Of a stretch of DNA of 64,000 nt, positions 1 through 14,774 are shown in pieces; position 1 is the first letter of the stretch; each line of letters begins with the position of its first letter. Location: positions 677,413 to 741,412 of the forward strand of contig CAUEEP010000753.1 in the NCBI GenBank assembly GCA_958450365.1, written 5' to 3'. The notes below the pieces were generated by a model. It was not told the origin of the DNA. It worked only from the letters and a program-made list of their open reading frames with translations, and ran no database searches. The translations under genes were made by a program, and so were the position numbers. Source of the stretch: Mesorhabditis belari (Eukaryota; Nematoda; Chromadorea; Rhabditida; Rhabditidae).

Positions 1-135
1 TGAGAAAAAAAGCAATTATTGGTATAACGCAGTCGTAATAACCAATTAAGATTAACAAAACTTAATTCGCTTAATTAGATTAGCAAATCTTAATCGAAAC
101 ATTAAAAGATTAGAATGTTAAACTTTAAATTTCAG

Positions 136-3457
<3,322 letters not shown>

Positions 3458-4324
3458 AGACTCCGCGGAAGAAAAACTTCATATTTTGCGGTTCAATTTT
3501 AATCGGGTATTTTTGTTTGTTATTTATTTGTAACAAAAAAAAACATTTGTACGGATATTTTTAAGCTAAACGAGCTTTCATGTATCATTTTTTGAGAAAT
3601 ACAAAAGTGATCGTGTTTTGGCAAAAATTCTTAAGTCATTCGGTGCTATGTGATTTTGATCCAAAATTGATTTAACACGCTACGGGACTGAAATCTTTTT
3701 TTTGTGTTATACTTTGAGAGAAACTTGACACATTTTTTTTATTGTGGATGGACAATGTTTGTGATATTCGTTTATTTCTTTGTGAAGTGCTTTCTCGATT
3801 CATGATTGGTTTTCATTCAAAATGTTATCCCCATTCTTGAAATTCCATTTGTATTGTGATGTCTCTTTACAGGGATTGGGAATTTTCTTACTCTTTTATA
3901 GACTTTGACACTTTATTAATCACCTAGCCTACCTATTTTGTTTCCCCCCTGGGGCTGCACAGTTTTGCAAATAAATATGTCTGATGTGTTGGAGAGTGGG
4001 ACAGCAATGTGTTGTGAAACAAGAAAACTATTTTCTTTGGTTGGCAAATGCGATTTTCAATAAGCATTGAGCGAAATGGTGGAAAATAAAGAGTGAATAA
4101 ATGTTTAAAACGCTGAAAATAAGATTTTGACATGGAATAAAATAAAAATAAAATAAAAAATGAAATCGATTTCAGAAAAAAACAACGAACATTGGTTTTT
4201 CAGTTAATTTGATGGAAATCTTAAACGAATGGCCATTTTGATAAAACGGCCATTCTTTTTGTTTCTTATTTTTACGTTAATCTCGCTATATAATTTTTGA
4301 ACTATATACCTTTTCTGTTTCAGA
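3458..4324 (+). other. RSPRY1 3' UTR and RSPRY1-RTCB spacer
   Basis: No coding signal is seen. The region is AT-rich. A run of overlapping AATAAA hexamers at about 4135-4160 could be a distal poly(A) signal. The sequence TTTCTGTTTCAG ending at 4323 directly precedes the RTCB start and looks like a trans-splice acceptor. Confidence 0.5.
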
Positions 4325-7300
4325 ATGCCGCGAACGTTTGAGGAGGAATGCGACTTCCTTGAACGGATCACGCCCACGAAGTTCAGAATAAAGAAGGGCT
4401 TTGTGCCGAACATGAATGTGCGTTTTTTTTATATTAAGGCATTGGTAGTAATAGTCAGAAAGAAAGTTCCAAGCCGTTGCTTGAGTAAATTAATAAGTAT
4501 TGTGAGATTAAGAGTGCTAATGCTTGATTGATTTTTTTTTTGTTTTAGGTTGAAGGTCGTTTTTACGTCAACAAAGCTTTGGAAACGTTGATGTTCGATG
4601 AGCTCAAACAATCATCATTGACACCTGGTAAGGATTTTGGGATTATCGAAGAGTAGATGCGGTGAAGCCTTGTTGGTAAGCTCGAAGGAATTTTGAAAAA
4701 TCGTTGACTCCATCGTGTACAATTGTAGTTCAAATTGATGCCGTTTGGGCAAAGGATTGTAGAAGAAATTTGCTAGCAAAGTGTCTACTGACGGGGCTTC
4801 ATTGTATTATCAAGTCTCATACAAAACGAATTCTTGCTTTAGGTAACACTGGCTTTTTACCTGCGGTGCGTCAAATTGCAAACGTTGCTGCGCTTCCCGG
4901 CATCATTGGACACTCAATTGGATTACCCGATGTTCACTCCGGGTCAGATATTTGGCTTTTGGATAATGAGCATGACAAACAGTTAATGTGATCGTGCTGT
5001 GACTTGTTAAATATCCTGAAATTTGTATTACGTTACTTCTTGTCTGTTATCGGCTAGTCATAGGCTAAATTATACATAGTCATAGACTAAAATTATCTAA
5101 TAGGTGTTATTGTTTTCATTTTAGCTACGGCTTCAGCATCGGAAACATTGCCGCCTTTGATGTGAACGATAAAAATTCGGTCATTTCACCAGGTAGACAA
5201 CATGTTATTTTGTAGTTTAAATGTTTAGAGTATAAAGAACATCTATTTTTTTAGGCGGTGTCGGCTTTGATATTAACTGTGGTGTTCGCTTGATTAGGAC
5301 AAATTTGACAGAAAAGGTTAATAAAAGAAGAATCTTGAAAGTAGTAGCTAAGCTCAACTTTAGGATGTGAGACCGGTGAAAGAGGAATTGGCGCAATCAC
5401 TCTTTGATCACATTCCCGTTGGAGTTGGAAGTAGGTGAAAGTAGTTTTGAGTTTTTACTAACAGATAAATTAAGGTAGAGGAGTGATCCCGATGGGTGCA
5501 AACGATTTGATCGAGTGAGCATTTTGAAGGGATTTTTGGAGTAAACGTAGTAAAAGTGCCTAAATTAATAAATGTACGTAATGCTTCCTCGTTGTGAAGT
5601 TAGAGGATTGATCCTAATGGGTGCAAACGATTTGATTGAGTGAGCATTTGACATACGCATACATTGGCTCGTCCATCCTCGAGTTTGTTACAAATCTTTA
5701 AAAATCTCAGACTTATTGAAAGTTTTTAAAGCTCTTTCTTGTTGTAAATGTCAATCGTTGCCTATTTGTTTGCAAGCAGTGAAAGCAAGCGTGAGGGAGC
5801 TGTTGCTTAAAGCAGACTAGTTTCCTAGTCTTAATCTTAAAAGATTGTTAAAACATATGCAAAACGTTATTCTTTTAGATGCCTTGAAATGGGAATGGAT
5901 TGGACATTGCGTGAAGGATATTCATGGGCTGAAGACAAGGTTTTTTTCATTTAAGTTAGCTTAATTGTAAAACTTGTCTAGGAACACTGCGAAGAATATG
6001 GTCGAATGCTGCAAGCAGATGCGAGCAAGGTGTCAACCAGGGCAAAGAAGAGGGGACTACCTCAGGTATCGGTTTCTTTTTGATATTTTGATAATCATTT
6101 GCAAGCTGGCTCTTTTGGATAAGCCAGACTGTGAGAATTATAAGCTACTGTCTTAAAAAGTTTTTTTTTGCTATAGTTGGGTACACTTGGAGCCGGAAAT
6201 CACTATGCCGAGGTGCAAGTAGTGGATGAAATTTTCGACAAACACGCCGCTGCAAAAATGGGAATTGATGAAATAGGTTGATCCGATCATTGCAGTAACC
6301 TATTATGCTCTTTTTATAGGACAAGTTGTTGTAATGTTGCACTGTGGAAGTCGAGGACTTGGACATCAGGTAATGTTTGATAGTTTGTAATGTAAATGGT
6401 AGATTGCGAAGTTTAAAAAAGTTTAGCTAATATTTATGACATTGTGGATCCTTTGATCTTATGCTAAATTTATCATTCAGGTGGCGACGGATGCGCTCGT
6501 TGAGATGGAGAAAGCAATGGCGAGAGACGGAATCGTAATCAACGATCGGCAACTCGCGTGTGCTAGGATTCAATCAAATGAAGGTAATTATTAACATTAA
6601 GTTGATCAGCCAACTCAATTAGCTGGATGTTTTAGACATCTTAAAACTGAAAATTTTTTTATTGTTTGTTTAGGTCAAGATTACTTGAAAGCAATGGCGG
6701 CGGCGGCAAATTTTGCCTGGGTGAATCGATCGTGTATGACTTTTTGTGTGAGACAGGTAGGCTTTTTTAAAAATTTCGGATTGAACAGCGCTCATGATGG
6801 TAATGAAATTTGTGTTTTAGGCTTTCTCTCGTGTGTTCAACATGTCGGCTGATGATTTGGATTTGGCGGTAATCTACGATGTCTCTCATAATGTCGCCAA
6901 AATGGAGGAACATTTGGTGTGTGAATTGCTAAATTTTAAAAGATGTAATAGGACTTTTAGTAAAAGTAAAGTGTAATAGTAAAAGTTTAGCATGTGCGTA
7001 ACATGTAAGATTGTGATTTTTAAAGACTACAGTAACGCTAGACTTGAAGGCATTATGAGGAGTGCGTCTTTCAACTTTTAGAGCAAATTCTTTTGAATGT
7101 TAACAGTAAATTGAATTGGGAAAGTTTATGAACGATCTCAACGGCTTGTCGCACCACTGTCTTCTAAACATTCTCGTAGATTGACGGTCGCCCACGACAA
7201 TTGTGTGTGCATCGAAAAGGAGCAACTCGAGCATTCCCCGCACATCATCCACTCATCCCCGTCGATTATCAATTAACAGGTACATAAAGTTGCGTTGAAG

Positions 7301-7979
7301 CATCTTGATTATAATTTTGTTTAGGTCAACCAGTATTAATTGGCGGAAGCATGGGTACGTGTAGTTATGTGTTGACGGGAACCGAGAAAGGAATGGTCGA
7401 AACTTTTGGCACGACATGTCATGGAGCGGTGAGTATCACTGTGCTTTCATAAAAGGGAGGATAATGAAAATGCGAGGCGAAGAAATGAACCATTGGGAAG
7501 ATGAAAATTTGAAGAAGCTATCCGGTAAAACTCGGATTGACTTAAGATCAAGCTGCTGTTGATAAATTTATCTGATCAATGTAGAATAGCACTTACTAGT
7601 CTGTTGCATTTCCAAACTTTCTTCAGCACAAACTTTAGGGTCGAGCCTTGTCGAGAGCGAAGTCCCGTCGCAATATTTCTTTTCAAGAGGTGTTGGGTGA
7701 TCTTGAGAAAAAAGGAATCTCGATTCGAGTGGCAAGTCCGAAATTGGTCACAGAAGAGGTGAGTTTAGAGTTTGGCTTTTGATCAAAAGCGCTTTTAGAA
7801 GTTTCGGTTTGATTAAAGTCGGTTATTTTATAGAATTTATACCGGCTTTCAAATTTGTCTTTTCCTTTCAGGCTCCTGAATCGTACAAGAATGTGACTGA
7901 TGTTGTTGATACGTGTCATGAGGCGGGAATATCACGAAAAGCTGTCAAACTTCGCCCAATTGCTGTGATCAAAGGATAA
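4325..7979 (+). CDS. rtcb-1: RTCB, RNA-splicing tRNA ligase (HSPC117/RtcB family)
   Basis: Eighteen exons join in frame to 505 codons plus TAA, the same length as human RTCB: 4325-4417, 4549-4627, 4843-4942, 5125-5192, 5255-5316, 5364-5434, 5479-5514, 5879-5939, 5982-6065, 6177-6276, 6320-6369, 6481-6583, 6674-6756, 6821-6916, 7180-7279, 7325-7428, 7639-7758, 7872-7979. RtcB enzymes are the catalytic subunit of the tRNA ligase complex. They join tRNA exon halves and the unfolded-protein-response mRNA xbp-1 by a GTP- and Mn2+-dependent 3'-5' mechanism. The metal ligand motifs [25 protein letters not shown] and YDVSHN are present. [10 protein letters not shown] carries the histidine that is guanylylated, and LRPIAVIKG is the usual C-terminus. 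The start is set by the acceptor-like TTTCAG one base upstream. Exon 7 has a near-copy in the next intron (separate entry). Boundaries of exons 6 and 7 can be shifted by 4 bases without changing the protein. Confidence 0.97.
5604..5639 (+). other. Duplicate of RTCB exon 7 (candidate alternative exon)
   Basis: These 36 bases copy exon 7 (5479-5514) 125 bp downstream inside intron 7, with the acceptor AG and donor GTGAGC also duplicated. Exon 7 encodes [13 protein letters not shown] with its neighbours; the copy encodes [13 protein letters not shown]. Both have the same phase, so either one (or even both) would keep the frame with the 36-base boundaries. The copied block extends a few bases into the flanking introns. 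Both copies have poor polypyrimidine tracts. It may be an alternative exon or a recent non-functional duplication. Confidence 0.7.
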
Positions 7980-8973
7980 ATTTGGATGCATAAGCACTTT
8001 TCTTGGAACTTTTTCTTGTGATTAATCTATTCTCATTGTTTGTTATGTTTATTGTTGTTATTGTTTTCCCTTTGACTAGTCAAAAATTCATCACCTTTTG
8101 TTAGTCGATATGGGTATTGCTTTTCAATACGACATAAATTGTTTTAAAGTGCTGATCCACGGCAGCTTTAGACTGAATTTTTTCTTTATCCAAGGTTAGG
8201 CAGAAAAAAAGAACAGTATTGTCATGCTCTCAATTGATCGAGCGATCACTTGTAAATCTGACTATTTGACGTTCATAATGAAAGATTATTGCAGATAAGT
8301 GGATTTTCAATGTGGGAAACAAAACTAGAACAAACAGTACGGTACAAACTAGTACAAACAACAAAACAAAAACCGTGAACAGAACAATTATAAGCAGAAA
8401 TCAAGCACAGGGACACAAATTAGTTGATTGTGTCTTTAATATTTGAAATCAGCTTAATAGCTTATGAAATGGTCAACATCGGTTCTCGATGCAGCTTTGC
8501 AGCTCTGCGATTCTCCTCTTTTCATCATTCGACGAACATTGAAGCTTGTCGTGCAGGAGTACGGTAGATTTGACTCGTTTTAGAAAAGTGATCATTTAAT
8601 TAATTTCTCTTTTCAAAGTTACCATGTTTTAAGAGATAGGTACATACAGTATCCCTAGCTCTAGTAAGTCTGGTGGCTACAGTATGCCTTTGGAAAGCAT
8701 CAGCTAATAGTAAAGATCACTATAGGCTCGTTAAAACAAAGGACTGTAGTAGGTAACTGCAGGGAGAGCAGAATTCGGACAAACAAATTCGGACAAGCAT
8801 TTTTTGTCTCGATGCAAATGGACTAAATGAAAATAGTTTTAAAAATCGTTTATTATAGACGCTTAGTAAATGAAATTCGAAAGATTGAAGTCCTAGGCGG
8901 TTTCTGTGAGTTTTGGGCGTGAGTTTCTGTCGTGAGATTTTGTTGTGTTCTTGATTCATCGCGTTCATCCTCC
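7980..8973. other. Spacer downstream of RTCB
   Basis: This is AT-rich DNA with short stop-interrupted frames only. I see no gene, RNA or clear repeat until the 15-bp minisatellite starts. The first few hundred bases will include the RTCB 3' UTR. Confidence 0.4.
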
Positions 8974-9496
8974 TTCAGTATAGGCAGCTTCAGTATAGGC
9001 AGCTTCAGTATAGGCAGCTTCAGTATAGGCAGCTTCAGTGTAGGCAGCTTCAGTATAGGCAGCTTCAGTGTAGGCAGCTTCAGTGTAGGCAGCTTCAGTA
9101 TAGGCAGCTTCAGTGTAGGCAGCTTCAGTGTAGGCAGCTTCAGTATAGGCAGCTTCAGTATAGGCAGCTTCAGTGTAGGCAGCTTCAGTGTAGGCAGCTT
9201 CAGTATAGGCAGCTTCAGTATAGGCAGCTTCAGTGTAGGCAGCTTCAGTGTAGGCAGCTTCAGTATAGGCAGCTTCAGTGTAGGCAGCTTCAGTGTAGGC
9301 AGCTTCAGTATAGGCAGCTTCAGTGTAGGCAGCTTCAGTGTAGGCAGCTTCAGTGTAGGCAGCTTCAATGTAGGCAGCTTCAATGTAGGCAGCTTCAGTA
9401 TAGGCAGCTTCAGTGTAGGCAGCTTCAGTGTAGGCAGCTTCAGTGGAGGTAGCTTCAGTGTAGGCAGCTTCAGTGTAGGCAGCTTCAGTGTAGGCA
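8974..9496. repeat. 15-bp minisatellite AGCTTCAGTRTAGGC
   Basis: About 35 tandem copies of a 15-bp unit, varying mainly at one position (GTATAGG or GTGTAGG) with a few CAATG or GGAGG variants. Because 15 is a multiple of 3 and the unit lacks stops in some frames, frames on both strands stay open. These are by-products and not genes. Confidence 0.95.
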
Positions 9497-9679
9497 GGGA
9501 TCACGATCGATGGAAAGACTCCTCTTGTTTTTCGTGCTGTCAGCAGTCAAGATCAACAGCTCAAACATGGACATTTTTTTGACGTTTTGACGTTTTGCCG
9601 TTTTCCCCCTGGCCTCTATCTCATTTTTGACAACCTAGCTGGGTATTTCAGCAAAATTGCATCGGCTGATAGCCGTGAG

Positions 9680-9960
9680 ACAAGTGAAAAGTCGAATGGT
9701 TCAGGATTGGTGTGAATAGAACCTACCCGATTTCATCGCATTCAACGACTGGCCTCCAAGGAGCTTAATTCGCTTGATTTTTCAGTCTGGTCAATCTTAG
9801 AAGCTGCTAAACCACAGCTAAAGCTGCTAAACAGTTGACTCGTTAAAGAAAACACTCCTTAAAGCATGGAACGAGCTTCGTGCAAACGTTCATCGTGCGT
9901 CAAAATGTGGACGTCCACTAGTCACAACTCCACGAGAAGACAAGGCGCTCGTTCTGATCC
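9680..9960 (+). pseudogene. Decayed mariner/Tc1-type transposase fragment (plus strand)
   Basis: Reading across frames gives pieces typical of nematode mariner transposases. VQDWC and NLPDFIAFNDWPP are followed after a frameshift by LDFSVWSILEA, then by LLKAWNELRANV, which together form the catalytic-domain end. It continues into GRPLVTTPREDKALVLIHKKNQ, which resembles the N-terminal DNA-binding region of a second copy. Stops and frameshifts are frequent. No terminal inverted repeats could be fixed. Confidence 0.65.
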
Positions 9961-10054
9961 ACAAGAAGAACCAAAATCTGAATGCCTCTGATGGATATGG
10001 TGAAGCAACAGTTTCTTCTTCGTTTTGGCTCCTTCTCGATTGATGTTTGTCTTT

Positions 10055-10560
10055 GTGACGACAGTTGGGCGTCACCTGCGGGCTCGCAGGCGTTTCGTGA
10101 AGGCTTCAACGGTGGCCACCAAATAGGCTGCATCGAGCTCTTCCCACGCTTTCAACAGTGATCTCTTCAAGCTTTCGATATTTTTGTGGAGCTTTGAACA
10201 AGCGTTGGCTTCTAGAATCGACCACACTGAAAAATCTATTTGCTTGAGTTCTGGAGAGCTAGGAGGTGAGGAGAGCTAGGCGTTGGGGGTCTACCGCTTC
10301 TTGGTTGCATCAGCAATTGTTCGTCCACTTCTTGGTGCATCAGCAATTGTTCGTCCACTTCTTGGTGCATCAGCAATTGTTTGTCCACTTCTTGGTACAT
10401 CAGCAATTGTTCCCGTAGCTTCGTAGCGTTGAATAGTGTGGAAAATGACACTTTTTATTTTAAGACGCTCGATTTTAAGACGCTTATGAATCTCCGGCGC
10501 CGAGACTCCTCGCTTGTGCAATTCGATGATCGATAACCGTAATCGTAACCTATTTACCAT
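10055..10560 (-). pseudogene. Internally deleted mariner/Tc1-type transposase (minus strand)
   Basis: The minus strand starts with a helix-turn-helix of mariner type at 10560 (IIELHKRGVSAPEIHKRLKI, then TIQRYEATGTIADVPRSG). It then passes through four copies of a 30-bp unit and jumps to a C-terminal block (DFSVWSILEANACSK, KRSLLKAWEELDAAYLVATV) at about 10235-10055. The catalytic core between them is missing, so it is a deletion derivative. A related fragment lies next to it on the other strand. Confidence 0.7.
10303..10410. repeat. 30-bp repeat inside transposase reading frame
   Basis: About 3.5 copies of a 30-bp unit. On the minus strand it reads as a repeated decapeptide TIADAPRSGR, which is the start of the GRP-linker following the transposase helix-turn-helix. 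The expansion preserves the frame. Confidence 0.85.
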
Positions 10561-11603
10561 AATCTAATCTACCTACCAAGAATCTATCTACCAAGAATCG
10601 TTCAAGGGTTCTAACGAGAACAAAACAAAGCACTAATAATCAATAATCAATGGGCTTTGGGCTTTGGGTTTCGCGTCCGTTCACGTCCGGGTATCAATTT
10701 TTGTTTTTTTTTTTCCCATCCTTCTAACCATCCCATCCCAATCTAGATTTTTTTTACGTCAAAATTTTTCCAAATGCTTCTTTGATCGGAACACGTTTTA
10801 TTACCCGGATTTTTGTGGGGAGAAGAATAAAAATTCCAAGATAAGGCAAGATATAAAAATTTTTAAATTCCCAGTCATTTCGTGAAATCTTTTTTGTCCC
10901 GACGGTACTCAACGAGAATTTTTTCCCGTAGATAAGAAGCGCTTCAATTTTTTTTATCCATTTTGCAGACGGGTTCTTTACTTGAATATTTTTAAAATTT
11001 ATTTTAGCTTTTTAAATATTTCTTTAAGCTTTTTAAATATTTCTTTAAGCTTTTTAAATATTTCTTTAAGCTTTTTAAATTTAATTTTAGAAAAACCCAA
11101 GGCTTCCTTTTGACTGTTTTGACTTCCTTTTGACTGTTTTGACTGCTACCGTACTCCTGGGATGACTTTAATTTAATTGTTAGCTATTCCCATCGTTCTG
11201 GCTACGAGTACGGTATTTGTTGTTTCGAAAACGCTTTCTAGGAAACGGGTAGAACATTTTTGTAGCCCAAAGATTATCCAATTTGAATTATCTAAAGATT
11301 ATCCAATTTTTGATACTATCCGGTTATAAATCCCTAAACTTTAACAATACTATTTTACATTTTAGTTTACTACTATTCTACATTCTAGGTAGCTATACTA
11401 TTCTTTTATCTACTTTACGTGTATGCTTACCAGAGATGTGCGCGTCCAAAAAGGAAAAGACCCGGATTCGTATTTCGGATCTTCCGAATTCGATTCTTAT
11501 ATGAAAATTTTTGCATTAGCTGTTTACATCCACATTTCCCCCAGTTACGTTTATATTTTTTTTTACTGAAATTTCAGTAATTGAGTCATTTTGTTTTCTT
11601 TTG
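10561..11603. other. AT-rich spacer with a short 21-bp repeat
   Basis: No gene is recognised. At 11000-11090 there are about four copies of a 21-bp unit containing TTTCTTTAAGCTTTTTAAATA, and a duplicated TTCCTTTTGACTGTTTTGAC lies near 11105-11145. The rest is unstructured AT-rich DNA. Confidence 0.4.
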
Positions 11604-12050
11604 ATAGGTGGAGTAGTCGCTGTTGATAGGTGGAGAAGTCGTCGTTGATAGGTGGAGTAGTCGTCGTTGATAGGTGGAGTAGTCGTCGTTGATAGGTGGA
11701 GTAGTCGTCGTTGATAGGTGGAGTAGTCGTCGTTGATAGGTGGAGTAGTCGTCGTTGATAGGTGGAGAAGTCGTCGTTGATAGGTGGAGAAGTCGCCGTT
11801 GATAGGTGGAGAAGTCGTCGTTGATAGGTGGAGTAGTCGCCGTTGATAGGTGGAGAAGTCACCGTTGATAGGTGGAGAAGTCGTCATTGATAGGTGGAGA
11901 AGTCGCCATTGATAGGTGGAGAAGTCGTCATTGATAGGTGGAGAAGTCGTCATTGATAGGTGGAGAAGTCGCCGTTGATAGGTGGAGAAGTCGTCATTGA
12001 TAGGTGGAGAAGTCGTCGTTGATAGGTGGAGAAGTCGTCGTTGATAGGTC
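11604..12050. repeat. 22-bp minisatellite GATAGGTGGAGAAGTCGTCG(TT)
   Basis: About 20 tandem 22-bp units, with GTAGTC/GAAGTC and GTCGTT/GCCGTT/GTCATT variants. The minus strand is open in two frames with a 22-residue period. This follows from the repeat and is not evidence of a protein. Confidence 0.95.
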
Positions 12051-12284
12051 GCCAAAGGACTTCAAGATATTTATTCACAAGAAAAAGTAAATTAGATAGG
12101 CAGAAGATATCTTCAAAATAACAAACCTGGTTGAACTGAACAATGTGTTGAGTTTTGAGATGTTTTCTCAAATGTGAAACAAAACCATCAGTTTGTTTCG
12201 ATAGTTGAGCGCCGAAATTTTTGCATTTATAACCGTCGCCGTTGTGGAAAAAATGATCATGCTACTTGATCGATCTGTAAATTT

Positions 12285-12365
12285 CCTTTATAGTTCCTAT
12301 TTGGTTCCTTTATAGTTCCTTTATAGTTCCTTTATAGTTCCTTTATAGTTCCTATTTAGTTCCTT
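12285..12365. repeat. 12-bp repeat TTTATAGTTCCT
   Basis: About six tandem or near-tandem copies, upstream of the first saposin-like gene. Confidence 0.8.
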
Positions 12366-12641
12366 TAAACTTTAAAAAGTGTGTATGTGAGTTAAACTAC
12401 GCGACTGTACGGGCAGGATTACAGATATTACCTCTACCTCTATTTTTTGTTTTTTTTTGTTTACCTTAGCATTCATTTATGCTGCCTATCCATTTTCTGA
12501 TTTATTTCTAAATTCTCAAAAATTTCCCTTTTTTCTTCCTTTCTTCCGATTAATTGCGTAATTTAAATTTTTGTGTTTTGTGGATATTGTGAATTTTTTA
12601 ACGTTTTATTACTGAAATATATTATTATTATTCAGGGAAAC

Positions 12642-14634
12642 ATGTCGAAGTTGTTCACCGCTTTCCTCCTTGTCACCATGCTGGCCGTGGCTTTCGCCGC
12701 CGAGGATTACTGTGGGAAATGTCAGGTGTGTGGAAGAGCTGGTGGCAGTTAATGGAAAGCTGTTGTCAGTAATGGAAAGCTGTTGTCAGTTAATTGAAAG
12801 GCTGTTGTCAGTTAATGGAAAGCTGTTGTCAGTAATGGAAGAGCTGGTGGCAGTTAATGGAAGAGCTGTTGTCAGTAATGGAAGAGCTGTTGTCAGTTAA
12901 TGGAAAAGCTGCTGTACTTTGCTTTGAAGCCAAATTTTGACAAATCAGCTGGTACTTTGTGCTCGCGCCAAGAAACGCACTCTTTTTCGGTCCAATATGG
13001 TTCGGATATGGTTCGGATATGGTTCCAATATGGTTCCAATATGGTTCCAATATGGTTCGAATACGGTTCCAATATGGTTCCAATATGGTTCCAATATGGT
13101 TCCAATATGGTTCGGATATGGTTCTAATATGGTTCCAATATGGTTCGAATACGGTTCCAATATGGTTCCAATATGGTTCCAATACGGTTCTAATATGGTT
13201 CCAATATGGTTCTAATATGGTTCCAATATGGTTCCAATATGGTTCGAATACGGTTCCAATATGGTTCCAATATGGTTCGAATACGGTTCCAATATGGTTC
13301 CAATATGGTTCGAATACGGTTCCAATATGGTTCCAATATGGTTCGAATACGGTTCCAATATGGTTCCAATATGGTTCCAATATGGTTCGAATACGGTTAG
13401 AATACGGTTGCAATATATGGTTAATGGAAGAGCTGCTGTACTTTGCTTTGAAGCCAAATTTTGACAAATCAGCTGGTACTTCGCGCCAAGCAAAGCACTC
13501 TTTTTCGCGCACGAGTCTTTTCTAAAGCATCAGTGCTTAGTCCATTTAGTTAATCCATTTAGTTAAAATTCATTTAGTCTACTGAAAGGGTGCGTTTACA
13601 AAATTGAGCACAAAGTACACTTCGTAATCGTTTCCCATCTTGTTTCCCATCGTAATCACTTGCGCAAATTTCAGTTGATGTGCGAAGCGGCCCGCACAAA
13701 GTACAACAACGATTTCACGACCGTTACAAGTGCTCAACTCGTCCCATTCATGGAGGATCAATGCAAAGTGCAATTCCAGAACTTCGAGGCAAGTTTTGGG
13801 GAAATTGAGGAATTCGGAAGGTTTTCTGCTTTACTTTGCGCTCTAATTTTTACTCTAACTGTAAACAAAGCTAATTTCTACGCTAACTAATTTCTAGCTT
13901 TAATTTGTAAACAATTTGTGCACGTAATCTGTCACTTTTCAAGAGTTAAACGAAGAAAAATGGCGAATTAAGTACTCTAGAAAGGCGGGATTTGCAAAAT
14001 TTAAGCTTAAAGAGCGCAGAGCAGCTGTAAACTCTTTCCGTCAGACACACAAGAAGTCAGTACGAACTGGCAGTACGCTGAACTGGGTTACTTGGGTTTC
14101 ACGGATTCTTCAAGCTTCTTCAATCAGAGCTCTAAACACAATCTAGCTTATTGCAAAGACTGACTGAAAGATCTGAGTTTAGATCTCTTTGAAACAGAAA
14201 TGCTAAGTTAGTTTCAGTGTTTAGGTAAATAGATATGTTCAGTGTATGGTAAACTACCTAGTTTAGTATTCTGTAGAGTGTTTAGAGTGTTTAGAGTATT
14301 CTGTAGAGTGTTTAGAGTGTTTAGAGTATTCTGTAGAGTGTTTAGAGTATTCTGTAGAGTGTTTATAGTGTTTAGAGTGTTTTGTAGAGTGTTTAGAGTA
14401 TTCTGTAGAGTGTTTAGAGTCTCCAGAATGTTTAGAGTGTTTCAAAAAAGCTCTGAACCCTGGTCCAAACGTAACCTAGTCTTATTGTGACTTGAATTTT
14501 GCACTCTATCCGATTTTTTCTTTCAGGTGACCGTTTGCAAGAGTGTTATCGACAAGAATGGTGATGCTATGTTGGCCGCTTTCAAGCGCGGAGACACCAA
14601 TCAACAGATTTGCGCCGAAGGACAACTCTGCTAG
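12642..14634 (+). CDS. Small secreted saposin-B-like protein, cluster member 1
   Basis: Three exons, 12642-12725, 13675-13788 and 14527-14634, give 101 residues plus TAG. Residues 1-20 are a signal peptide ending AFAA. The mature part has the six-cysteine saposin-B spacing: CGKC at the start, a cysteine about 30 residues later (EDQC), one 11 residues after that (VTVC), then QQIC and EGQLC at the very end. There is one extra cysteine (QLMC). Saposin-like proteins bind lipids or permeabilise membranes; nematode members include the caenopores and many uncharacterised secreted proteins. I cannot say which role applies here. An acceptor-like TTATTCAG lies seven bases before the ATG, and AATAAA is at 14651. 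Intron 2 starts with GC (GAG|GCAAGT), a rare GC-AG intron. Intron 1 holds two minisatellites. Confidence 0.85.
12735..12905. repeat. Irregular ~20-bp repeat AGCTGTTGTCAGTTAATGGA
   Basis: About eight degenerate copies of units containing GCTGTTGTCAGTAATGGAA and variants with GAGCTGGTGGCAG. They lie directly after exon 1 of the first saposin-like gene. Confidence 0.8.
12906..13510. repeat. Direct repeats flanking an 11-bp minisatellite (GGTTCCAATAT)
   Basis: An array of about 39 units of 11 bp (GGTTCCAATAT, with GGTTCGAATAC and GGTTCGGATAT variants) spans 12993-13425. About 80 bp of unique sequence occurs on both sides, at about 12906-12990 and 13430-13510. It begins GCTGCTGTACTTTGCTTTGA and ends in a CACTCTTTTTCG motif. 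The array therefore sits between direct repeats. It is in intron 1 of the first saposin-like gene. A sister array of the same 11-mer is at 33.8-34.6 kb. Confidence 0.9.
14266..14445. repeat. Tandem repeat of GTGTTTAGAGT with TATTCTGTAGA spacers
   Basis: Degenerate 10-11 bp units (GTGTTTAGA / GTATTCTGTAGA) in intron 2 of the first saposin-like gene. Confidence 0.85.
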
Positions 14635-14774
14635 ATTGAAAAACGCACATAATAAATGAAATTTGGTGAAATTTGATGAAATTTGATGAAAAATGATGAA
14701 AAATGATGAAAAATCAGCTACACAACAGGATCAGCTATTATTTTTATATGATTTTATATGATTTTTTGCCTATT

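Noticed and set aside
4704..4991. A separate 95-codon gene
   Set aside because: It overlaps RTCB exon 3 in the same frame and is simply that exon with intron sequence at both ends.
8974..9496. CRISPR array
   Set aside because: Repeats are contiguous with no unique spacers, and the window is clearly eukaryotic with spliced genes. The same applies to all other arrays here.
8853..9582. Overlapping open frames on both strands with pentapeptide repeats (SFSVG, LPTLK, AAYTE)
   Set aside because: They follow from the 15-bp unit being a multiple of three. Mutual overlap of three frames and no gene signals argue against coding.
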